Source: Deltaproteobacteria bacterium (lineage in GTDB: Bacteria; Desulfobacterota; Desulfobacteria; Desulfobacterales; B30-G6). Taken from it: 5,283 nucleotides of DNA. The position numbers and the translations under genes were made by a program. How positions within the stretch are numbered: position 1 is the stretch's first letter; each line of letters opens with the position of its first letter. The stretch covers positions 1 to 5,283 of the forward strand of contig JAFDAT010000270.1 in NCBI GenBank assembly GCA_019313725.1, given 5' to 3'. Below the pieces are notes generated by a model, which saw only the letters and a program-made list of their open reading frames with translations, was not told where the DNA came from and did not search any database. Positions 1 through 5,283 of the stretch are shown here, piece after piece.

Positions 1-1
1 G

Positions 2-1090
2 CAGAAAACCAAAATCATGGAAAAAGCGCACGTGGACAGTGTCTTCCTGGGATCGGCCACCGGCTGTTCTCAATCCGGCAACCCGGCCCGCCATGCCATG
101 CTGGGATCCGCTCTCGGGTATGAAACATCGGCCTCCTACGTGGAGATGCAGTGCGGCAGCGCCATCGACTCCATCAACCACGCGGCCTGGAAAATCCTGG
201 CCAACCAGGCCGACATCATCATTGCCGGCGGTATGGAATCTTACAGCCAGATGGCCATCAAATTTTCCATGGCCACAACACCTTATAAGCTCATTCCACC
301 GATGCCGATTCCGCCCCAGCTATCCCCGGTCGCCGAAGAGTGCATCGGCATGGGTATCACCGCCGAGAATCTCCAGGAAAAGTATGACATCCCCCGGGAG
401 GCATCCGACGCGTTCGCCTACAACAGCCAGATGAGGGCCAAGGCCGCCATGGAAGCCGGTCACTTTGAAGAAGAAATCGTTCCGGTCACCATTCCGGCCA
501 CAAGAAAGACACCCGAGTACGAATTCAAGGTGGATGAGCACCCGCGCCCCACCTCGACCCTGGAAGGCATGGCCAAGCTTCAACCGGTTTTCAAAATGGG
601 CGGCACGGTCACGGCCGGCAACTCATCGGGCCAGAACGACGGCGCGGCTTTCGTGCTCATGATGAGTGCGGAAAAAGCCGCGGAACTGGGCTACGAGCCC
701 ATGGCCAAATGGCTGGCGGGCGCGGACTACGGCTGCGATCCTAAAATCATGGGCATCGGGCCGGCCTATGCCATGCCCCAGGCGATCGAACGCGCAGGCT
801 TGAAACTTTCCGACATGGATATAATGGAATGCAACGAGGCCTTTGCCGTACAGAATCTGGCCGTTATCAAAGAGATCGAAAAACAGACCGGTGAAAAGAT
901 AGACATGGAAAAATGGAATCCCATGGGCGGGGCCATCGCTTTTGGCCACCCCAACGGCGCATCCGGCGCCCGCATCGGCATGTTCGCCATGCGCCACATG
1001 ATCCGCAATAACGGCCGTTATGGCGTATTCGGTTCCTGCTGCGGCGGCGGACTGGGCGTGGCCACGGTTATCGAAAATCTTCAACGATAA
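2..1090 (+). CDS. Thiolase (acetyl-CoA acyltransferase / acetyltransferase), 5' end cut by window
   Basis: This is a thiolase, which cleaves 3-ketoacyl-CoA with free CoA to acetyl-CoA and a shortened acyl-CoA, or condenses two acetyl-CoA in reverse; it is expected to be cytoplasmic. The frame is open from base 2 with no stop before the ATG at 17, and the visible protein begins where family members are already about 40 residues in, so the true start lies upstream and the ATG at 17 is internal. Numbering from that ATG, the nucleophile Cys46 sits in QCGSAID, followed by AGGMES (70-74), TAGNSSGQNDGAA (199-211), NEAF (273-276), GHPNGASGARI (310-320, His311) and the C-terminal CCGGG (341-345, second catalytic Cys341). 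All catalytic residues are therefore present. The nucleophile motif reads CGSA where most thiolases have CGSG or CASG, and extra residues precede NPAR and GGAIAFGHP. The family call is firm; chain-length preference and biosynthetic versus degradative role are inferred only from the neighbouring beta-oxidation genes. Confidence 0.93.
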   Translation, partial: QKTKIMEKAHVDSVFLGSATGCSQSGNPARHAMLGSALGYETSASYVEMQCGSAIDSINHAAWKILANQADIIIAGGMESYSQMAIKFSMATTPYKLIPPMPIPPQLSPVAEECIGMGITAENLQEKYDIPREASDAFAYNSQMRAKAAMEAGHFEEEIVPVTIPATRKTPEYEFKVDEHPRPTSTLEGMAKLQPVFKMGGTVTAGNSSGQNDGAAFVLMMSAEKAAELGYEPMAKWLAGADYGCDPKIMGIGPAYAMPQAIERAGLKLSDMDIMECNEAFAVQNLAVIKEIEKQTGEKIDMEKWNPMGGAIAFGHPNGASGARIGMFAMRHMIRNNGRYGVFGSCCGGGLGVATVIENLQR

Positions 1091-1103
1091 AAAGGCTTTT
1101 TAT
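1087..1103. repeat. AT-rich near-perfect palindrome over the thiolase stop codon
   Basis: ATAAAAAG (1087-1094) and CTTTTTAT (1096-1103) are exact reverse complements around one G and span the TAA stop. The central bases cannot all pair in a hairpin, and the stem is almost all A/T, so this is not a convincing intrinsic terminator; it might serve as a weak mRNA 3' structure. Confidence 0.4.
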
Positions 1104-1152
1104 ATCTAGTGGCCTCTATTCGGTCGCCAAATGCACAACAATGACACATCAT

Positions 1153-1204
1153 ACCACAGGCACATTGGGCACCCTTTTTATTGTGTCCTTTGTGCCTTTG
1201 TGGT
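1153..1204. repeat. Imperfect inverted repeat with 8-bp periodic right arm
   Basis: ACCACA (1153-1158) pairs with TGTGGT (1199-1204) and GGCACA (1159-1164) pairs with TGTGCC (1191-1196), giving a 12-bp stem with a TT bulge and a loop of 26 bases. The right arm is also a tandem series of three 8-base units: TTGTGTCC (1181-1188), TTTGTGCC (1189-1196) and TTTGTGGT (1197-1204). It fills much of the 170-base spacer between the thiolase and the acyl-CoA dehydrogenase (1091-1260), which otherwise holds no gene. Such GTG-CTTT periodic sequences resemble dispersed intergenic repeats of bacterial genomes, but copy number cannot be judged from one window. There is no T-tract after the stem, so it does not look like an intrinsic terminator. 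Confidence 0.6.
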
Positions 1205-1208
1205 TCGA

Positions 1209-1218
1209 ACGAATTCGT
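1209..1218. promoter_or_regulatory. 10-bp palindrome upstream of the acyl-CoA dehydrogenase, possible operator
   Basis: ACGAATTCGT is a perfect 10-base palindrome 42 bases before the dehydrogenase ATG. It is followed by ATCGAT (1219-1224) and a TATATT (1225-1230) that could be a -10 element, but no well-spaced -35 is evident. Beta-oxidation operons are often controlled by TetR- or GntR-family repressors binding short palindromes near the promoter; assigning such a role here is speculation from position and symmetry alone. Confidence 0.2.
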
Positions 1219-1260
1219 ATCGATTATATTTCTGGTTAACAAAATGAGGAGAAAGAACTA

Positions 1261-3078
1261 ATGGCACAACAACTGGTAGACAGGCGTGATCTCGACTTTG
1301 TAATCTGGGAGCAAATGCAATCGGAAACGCTTATCGACAACGACGATTATAAAGAATTCAACAAAAAAACCTGCGATATGATCATCACCGAAGCACGGAC
1401 ACTGGCCATCAAGGAGATGCTCCCGACCCTGGCCGAGGGTGACAAGCAGGGTGTCCGCTTCGAAAAGGGCGACGTCAAGGTGCCCGATTGCTTCCACGAC
1501 GTTCACAAACTGATTTTAGAGGGTGAGTGGCAGAGTCTGGCCATGTCGCCGGAGATGGGCGGCCAGGGGGCTCCTGGTTTTGTCAGTGCGGCCTGCGCCG
1601 AATATTTTCTTTCGGCCAGCTGGGCGCTTTACAGCTATACGAGCATGGGCAACGGCACGGCCAGCCTTATTGATCTTTACGGCACACCTGAACAGAAAAA
1701 AACCTATATTCCCAATATCGTCGCCGGAAAATGGGGTGGCACCATGCTGCTGACAGAATCCCAGGCCGGCAGCGACGTGGGGGCCCTTGAAACCACGGCT
1801 GTAAAAAACGGGGACGGCACCTACACCCTGTCGGGCAGCAAGATCTTTATCACCAATGGCGAGCACGACCTGTGCGAGAATATCATCCACCCGGTGCTGG
1901 CCCGCATTGAAGGGGATCCCCCGGGAACCAAGGGCATCTCTATTTTCATCGTGCCCAAATATTTTGTCAACGACGACGGCAGCCTGGGCGACCGCAACGA
2001 CATCGTCTGCACCGGCGTGGAAGAAAAGCACGGCATCCATGCCAGCGCCACGGCCAGCATGGCCCTGGGCAGTAAAGGGAAATGCGTGGGCTATCTTTTG
2101 GGTACCCCCAAAGAGGGCATGAAGGTGATGTTTAACATGATCAACGGCGCCCGAATGGGTACCGGGCTGCAGGGCCTGTCCTATGCATCGGCGGCCTACC
2201 TCCTGGCAGTGAACTATGCCAGGGAGCGTGTCCAGGGACGCAATCTCGAGGATTTCAAGGATCATTCCGCACTTTCCGTGCCGATCATCAAGCACCCGGA
2301 TGTGCGCCGCAACCTCTTGTGGATGAAATCCTATGTAAATGGTATGCACAGCTTTTTCTACTACTTGACATCCTGCGCCACCCGGGGAGCTTTAGGTAAA
2401 ACAGAAGAAGAGAGGGAACGGTTCGGCGACCTGTTCGACATGCTTACACCGTCCATCAAAGACTACCTGGCGGTTCGCGGACACGAAGTCTGTATCCAGG
2501 CGATCCAGGTATACGGCGGTGCCGGCTACTGCCAGGACTACCCGGTCGAACAGTATGCCAGGGACTGCAAGATCACCTCAATTTATGAAGGCACCAGCGG
2601 TATCCAGGCCATGGACATGCTGGCCCGTAAACTGGGCCGAAAGGAAGGGCGGGTGTTCGCCAGCCTGCTCGAAGAGATAGGGCTCACCATCGCCGAAGCC
2701 CGTAAAATTGAGGGGCTTGAAGAAATAGCCGGCCAGGTCGAGAAAGTCGTGAACCGGCTTGCTGAAATCTCCATGATCATGGGCAAAAGGGCCATGTCGC
2801 TGGAATTTAAGACGGCCTTCGTTCACTCGCTGCCCTTCTTGAATGTCATCGGGGACACGATCATGGGTTGGATGCTGCTGTGGCGGGCCAATGTAGCATC
2901 GCAAAAGCTGGCCAACGGCGCCAAGAAAAAGGATCTCTCCTTTTACAACGGCCAGGTCAAAACCGCCCAGTTCTACATCCAGACCATCCTGCCGGAAGTA
3001 CTGGGCAAGATGGACGCCATTGCCGCAGGGTGCCCGGCAGCCATCGAAATTGACGACGACGGCTTTGGCGGGCTTTAA
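1261..3078 (+). CDS. Acyl-CoA dehydrogenase, long (~600 aa) class with extra C-terminal domain
   Basis: This FAD enzyme oxidises an acyl-CoA to the trans-2,3-enoyl-CoA and hands electrons to electron-transfer flavoprotein in the cytoplasm. The 605 residues fit the long class (as in DmdC-type 3-methylmercaptopropionyl-CoA dehydrogenases and many uncharacterised relatives) rather than the ~380-residue medium- or short-chain type. Visible order: an N-terminal extension (about 1-40), the helical N-domain (about 40-155), the beta middle domain with TESQAGSDVG (165-174) and KIFITNG (194-200), the helical C-domain with QVYGGAGY (416-423) and IYEGTSGIQA (441-450), then a roughly 150-residue C-terminal extension (about 455-605). 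Glu443 in YEGT occupies the position of the catalytic base. The start is fixed by AGGAG at 1247-1251, nine bases before ATG, and by an in-frame stop at 1237. It lies 170 bases after the thiolase and 100 before the hydroxyacyl-CoA dehydrogenase. The substrate cannot be read from the sequence; a fatty acyl-CoA is likely from context. Confidence 0.93.
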   Translation: MAQQLVDRRDLDFVIWEQMQSETLIDNDDYKEFNKKTCDMIITEARTLAIKEMLPTLAEGDKQGVRFEKGDVKVPDCFHDVHKLILEGEWQSLAMSPEMGGQGAPGFVSAACAEYFLSASWALYSYTSMGNGTASLIDLYGTPEQKKTYIPNIVAGKWGGTMLLTESQAGSDVGALETTAVKNGDGTYTLSGSKIFITNGEHDLCENIIHPVLARIEGDPPGTKGISIFIVPKYFVNDDGSLGDRNDIVCTGVEEKHGIHASATASMALGSKGKCVGYLLGTPKEGMKVMFNMINGARMGTGLQGLSYASAAYLLAVNYARERVQGRNLEDFKDHSALSVPIIKHPDVRRNLLWMKSYVNGMHSFFYYLTSCATRGALGKTEEERERFGDLFDMLTPSIKDYLAVRGHEVCIQAIQVYGGAGYCQDYPVEQYARDCKITSIYEGTSGIQAMDMLARKLGRKEGRVFASLLEEIGLTIAEARKIEGLEEIAGQVEKVVNRLAEISMIMGKRAMSLEFKTAFVHSLPFLNVIGDTIMGWMLLWRANVASQKLANGAKKKDLSFYNGQVKTAQFYIQTILPEVLGKMDAIAAGCPAAIEIDDDGFGGL

Positions 3079-3165
3079 GAAGATATAAAATCGCTGGATA
3101 ATGCCCAGCCCTATACAAGCGGTGCCGAAGTTTACAATCTCTGCGCACCTTTGTTTACCTAAATT

Positions 3166-3172
3166 AAGGAGG
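3166..3172 (+). promoter_or_regulatory. Ribosome binding site that fixes the 3-hydroxyacyl-CoA dehydrogenase start
   Basis: AAGGAGG, a near-complete anti-16S match, ends six bases before the ATG at 3179. An upstream in-frame ATG at 3101 would add 26 residues and has no comparable site; the added residues would also precede a dinucleotide-binding fold that already starts normally. This site therefore decides for 3179. Confidence 0.85.
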
Positions 3173-3178
3173 AAAAAA

Positions 3179-4330
3179 ATGAACATTGACGACATCAAAA
3201 CCATCGCAGTCATCGGTGCCGGCGACATGGGCCACGGTATTGCGGAAGTGGCTCTTATTGCAGGCTACAAGGTCTTTCTACGGGACATCAACCAGGAGTT
3301 TGTCGACAAGGGCATCGGCCGCATCAATGCCAGCCTTGAAAAACTGGTCTCCAAGGGAAAGGTGCCGGCTGAACATTTCGAAAAGATCAAAAGTGAACTG
3401 ATGGTTCCCTGCACGGATCTCGAAGAGGCCGTCAAAGAAGCAGACCTGGTCATCGAGGCCATTCCGGAGCTCATGGACCTGAAGAAGGAGACGTTTAAAA
3501 TCATGGATGCCGCCGCGCCTGCCCACACCATCTTCGCATCCAACACCTCCACCATGAAGATAACCGAGATCGCATCGGCAACCAACCGGCCCGAAAAGAT
3601 TCTGGGGCTGCACTACTTCAACCCGGCTGTAATCATGAAACTGGTCGAGGTGATCAAGGGCGAAAAAACCACGGAAGAAACCATACAGATCGGGTATGAC
3701 TTTGTGGTCAAAAACAGCAAGGTCCCGGTAAAGGTGCACAAGGATGTTCCCGGGTTTATAGTCAACCGGGTCCAGGCCCCCAGCGGTGTCCTTTTGGGTT
3801 GTATCCTGGATAAAAAAATTGCGGAACCCGAAGCGGTGGATGCGATTTTCAGGAATATGGGATCGCCCATGGGACCCTTTGAAACCATGGACTACACCGG
3901 ACTTGACATCAGCTATCACGGCAGCGCCTATTTTGCAGAAGCCATTCACGAAGATTTCCGCGCCGGGGAGACCCTGACGGCCAAGTTCGAAGCCAACGAA
4001 CTAGGTAAAAAAACCGGTAAAGGCCTGTTTGACTGGTCTGCCGGTCGCCCTGCAATCGACGTGTCCAAAGCCACCGACAAACTCGACCCCATGGACCTGG
4101 TAGCCGTGAATGCCAACGAGGCCACGAAAATTATCGCCGAGGGCGCCTGTGCCCTGGAAGATGTGGACACGGCCATCATGAACGCCACCGGAACGCCTTT
4201 CGGCCCCATGGCGCTGATCAAGGGCATCGAGCCTGCCGACCTGGCCCAAAGGCTCGAAGGCCTTGCTGAAAAGTTCGGCAAGGAAATCTTCAAGCCGACC
4301 CAGATGATAAAAGACGGCGAGTACAAATAG
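3179..4330 (+). CDS. 3-hydroxyacyl-CoA dehydrogenase (NAD-dependent), with duplicated C-terminal domain
   Basis: It oxidises (S)-3-hydroxyacyl-CoA to 3-ketoacyl-CoA with NAD+, the third step of beta-oxidation. The N-terminal Rossmann domain (about 5-188) shows GAGDMG (13-18) and an acidic Asp36 at the end of strand two, which favours NAD over NADP. Active-site residues of the family are present: Ser121/Asn122 and Ser124 in SNTST, His145 in LHYFNP, Glu157 in KLVEVIK and Asn196 in PGFIVNR. A first helical C-terminal domain follows (about 190-286, ending GKKTGKGLFDW), then a second, shorter copy (about 305-383) with NEATKIIAEGA and GTPFGPM. At 383 residues it is longer than the usual 280-315-residue single enzyme and resembles the dehydrogenase half of archaeal dehydrogenase-hydratase fusions. 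The start at 3179 follows AAGGAGG. A hydratase gene comes next, 147 bases away, so the two presumably act in sequence. Substrate length is not evident. Confidence 0.93.
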   Translation: MNIDDIKTIAVIGAGDMGHGIAEVALIAGYKVFLRDINQEFVDKGIGRINASLEKLVSKGKVPAEHFEKIKSELMVPCTDLEEAVKEADLVIEAIPELMDLKKETFKIMDAAAPAHTIFASNTSTMKITEIASATNRPEKILGLHYFNPAVIMKLVEVIKGEKTTEETIQIGYDFVVKNSKVPVKVHKDVPGFIVNRVQAPSGVLLGCILDKKIAEPEAVDAIFRNMGSPMGPFETMDYTGLDISYHGSAYFAEAIHEDFRAGETLTAKFEANELGKKTGKGLFDWSAGRPAIDVSKATDKLDPMDLVAVNANEATKIIAEGACALEDVDTAIMNATGTPFGPMALIKGIEPADLAQRLEGLAEKFGKEIFKPTQMIKDGEYK

Positions 4331-4346
4331 CAAAGTTTAAAATGAC

Positions 4347-4452
4347 TAAAGTGAGCTAAAGTGACTCAAGTTGAGGAATTCTACCTTTTCATATAAATGG
4401 CAGAGCGGAGCGATACATCAACTTTAGATCACTTATAACTTTAGCTCACTTA
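4347..4452. repeat. MITE-like AT-rich inverted repeat between the dehydrogenase and hydratase genes
   Basis: The left arm (4347-4374) and right arm (4418-4452) are imperfect reverse complements. A 14-base block, AAGTGAGCTAAAGT at 4349-4362, matches exactly to 4438-4451, and AAGTTGA at 4368-4374 matches exactly to 4418-4424. The left arm also has a 10-base periodicity: CTAAAGTGAG (4346-4355), CTAAAGTGAC (4356-4365), TCAAGTTGAG (4366-4375). The centre (4375-4417) carries GGAATTCTACC and GCAGAGCGGAGCGAT. The composition is far more AT-rich than the flanking genes, there is no ORF, and the element takes most of the 147-base spacer (4331-4477). This architecture fits a small non-autonomous mobile element or dispersed intergenic repeat. 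It has no GC-rich stem with T-tract, so it is not a typical terminator, although in the transcript it would fold into a long hairpin between two functionally coupled genes. Confidence 0.7.
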
Positions 4453-4466
4453 ATACTTATATCGTT

Positions 4467-4471
4467 AGGAG
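4467..4471 (+). promoter_or_regulatory. Ribosome binding site that fixes the enoyl-CoA hydratase start
   Basis: AGGAG ends six bases before the ATG at 4478. A TTG codon at 4472 in the same frame would add two residues but directly abuts the site with no spacer, so the ATG is preferred. Confidence 0.85.
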
Positions 4472-4477
4472 TTGACC

Positions 4478-5248
4478 ATGGAACTTGAAAACATAAAGCT
4501 TGAAAAAAAAGACCACATCGCCCTCATCACCATTGACCATCCGCCGGCAAATGCCTGGAACCTGGCCACCATGCTGGATTTTGAAAAAGTTGTCGACGAT
4601 GTTGAAGCCGACAAGGATGTCCGGGTCGTCATCCTCACCGGCGCCGGCGAGAAATGCTTTTCAGCCGGTTTCGATGTAAGCGATGCCGCCAACAGCCACG
4701 AAACCAGCCCGAAAGGCCGGGAACTGTGGCGACGCATCGACCGCTTCCCCAAACCGGTTATCGCGGCCATCAATGGTTTTGCCCTGGGCGGCGGCCTGGA
4801 GCTGGCGTTGTGCTGCCAGTTCAGGATCATGGCGGATGCCCCCAAAGTGATGCTGGGTCTCACCGAATTGAATCTCGGCATTATTCCCGGCTGGGGCGGC
4901 ACCCAGCGTCTGCCGCTGGTCGTCGGCAAAGCCAGAGCGCTGGATATGATGCTGTTCAGTAAAAAAATCGGTGCTAAGGAAGCCCTGGATATCGGCCTGG
5001 TGAATCAGATTTCAACACCGGAAAACCTGATGAAGGACGTGTTCGAGTTTGCCGGAAAGCTGGCCCAGCGGCCGCCCATTGCTGTGGGCTGTGTGCTCAA
5101 GGCCATCGCTGCCGGATCCTACGAAGGACTGGATGAAGGACTCCGGATCGAGATCGAAGGCTCCAAAACCGTCGGGGAGTCCAAGGACTGCATCGAAGGG
5201 TTTACCGCGTTTCTGGAAAAAAGGGCTCCGGTTTTTAAAGGCGAATAA
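4478..5248 (+). CDS. Enoyl-CoA hydratase / crotonase-family protein
   Basis: It probably adds water across the 2,3 double bond of enoyl-CoA to give (S)-3-hydroxyacyl-CoA, the second step of beta-oxidation. The 256 residues match the usual length of about 255-265 for stand-alone hydratases. The first oxyanion-hole segment is FSAGFDVSD (61-69); the second is NGFALGGGLELAL (99-111). Both catalytic glutamates of true hydratases are present: Glu108 in GGGLEL, and Glu130 in LGLTELNLGIIPG, which leads into GWGGTQRLP (138-146). The C-terminal helices (about 165-256) end in the family-typical region of EGFTAFLEKRAPVF. Possession of both Glu residues supports hydratase over other crotonase reactions such as isomerase or hydrolase. 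It follows the 3-hydroxyacyl-CoA dehydrogenase on the same strand, separated by the inverted-repeat spacer, and is the last gene in the window. Substrate preference is not determinable. Confidence 0.92.
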   Translation: MELENIKLEKKDHIALITIDHPPANAWNLATMLDFEKVVDDVEADKDVRVVILTGAGEKCFSAGFDVSDAANSHETSPKGRELWRRIDRFPKPVIAAINGFALGGGLELALCCQFRIMADAPKVMLGLTELNLGIIPGWGGTQRLPLVVGKARALDMMLFSKKIGAKEALDIGLVNQISTPENLMKDVFEFAGKLAQRPPIAVGCVLKAIAAGSYEGLDEGLRIEIEGSKTVGESKDCIEGFTAFLEKRAPVFKGE

Positions 5249-5269
5249 AATTTTGTACCCAAATTTTAT
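5245..5269. repeat. All-A/T 9-bp hairpin over the hydratase stop codon
   Basis: ATAAAATTT (5245-5253) and AAATTTTAT (5261-5269) are perfect reverse complements around a 7-base loop, TGTACCC. The left arm contains the TAA stop of the hydratase. With no G-C pairs it is a weak stem and lacks a downstream T-tract in the few remaining bases, so a terminator is possible but unproven; it may also be the edge of another intergenic repeat that continues beyond the window. Confidence 0.45.
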
Positions 5270-5283
5270 GAAACGCGGCTTCG

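Noticed and set aside
17..19. ATG at 17 as the true thiolase start
   Set aside because: The reading frame stays open to the window edge and the protein would lack about 40 N-terminal residues of the thiolase fold, so the gene is cut by the window rather than short.
1516..2349. Long open frame on the minus strand (277 codons) opposite the acyl-CoA dehydrogenase
   Set aside because: It lies wholly inside a well-supported gene, its translation shows no recognisable domain and it is rich in His and Gly as expected for the reverse complement of GC-biased codons.
3093..3109. Small hairpin GCTGG/CCAGC after the acyl-CoA dehydrogenase
   Set aside because: The stem is only five base pairs with a seven-base loop and no T-tract; this is common by chance and not enough for a terminator. 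The rest of 3079-3178 shows only the ribosome binding site.
3101..3178. Upstream in-frame ATG giving the 3-hydroxyacyl-CoA dehydrogenase 26 extra residues
   Set aside because: There is no ribosome binding site before 3101, whereas AAGGAGG lies at ideal spacing before 3179, and the Rossmann fold starts normally from 3179.
2578..3228. Minus-strand open frame (216 codons) across the dehydrogenase 3' end and spacer
   Set aside because: It is antisense to the acyl-CoA dehydrogenase C-terminal region and the next gene's start, with no recognisable motif; best read as a shadow frame.
3278..3949. Minus-strand open frame (223 codons) opposite the 3-hydroxyacyl-CoA dehydrogenase
   Set aside because: It is fully embedded antisense to a gene with intact catalytic motifs, and its translation resembles no family.
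4472..4477. TTG start for the hydratase two codons upstream
   Set aside because: It directly abuts the AGGAG sequence with no spacer; the ATG at 4478 has a six-base spacer.

Overview
The window is a single-strand run of four genes, all on the + strand, that together cover the four steps of a CoA-dependent beta-oxidation cycle. In order they are a thiolase (5' end outside the window), a long (605-residue) acyl-CoA dehydrogenase, a 383-residue 3-hydroxyacyl-CoA dehydrogenase with a duplicated C-terminal domain, and a 256-residue enoyl-CoA hydratase. The coding sequence is moderately GC-rich, with strong AGGAG-type ribosome binding sites. The long dehydrogenase, the gene set and AT-rich, repeat-bearing spacers suggest a Desulfobacterota (deltaproteobacterial) fatty-acid or aromatic-acid oxidiser such as a Desulfosarcina/Desulfobacterium-like sulfate reducer or a syntroph. 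That assignment is inference from style, not from a marker gene.

Layout: 1-1090 thiolase; 1091-1260 spacer with an imperfect hairpin and an 8-bp periodic repeat; 1261-3078 acyl-CoA dehydrogenase; 3079-3178 short spacer with little structure; 3179-4330 3-hydroxyacyl-CoA dehydrogenase; 4331-4477 AT-rich spacer dominated by a large MITE-like inverted repeat; 4478-5248 enoyl-CoA hydratase; 5249-5283 start of the next spacer, with an all-A/T hairpin over the hydratase stop codon.

Working together: the acyl-CoA dehydrogenase would make the 2,3-enoyl-CoA and pass electrons to an ETF (not encoded here), the hydratase would add water, the NAD-dependent dehydrogenase would oxidise the 3-hydroxyl, and the thiolase would release acetyl-CoA. 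No CoA ligase, CoA transferase, ETF or regulator lies in the window, so the substrate cannot be fixed from this sequence. All catalytic residues expected of the four families are visible, so all four enzymes look functional. I see no RNA gene, CRISPR array, transposase or phage gene, and no wholly new system. The most interesting points are the two structured repeats in the spacers, the gene order matching an archaeal-type fused dehydrogenase/hydratase, and a thiolase with an atypical nucleophile motif.
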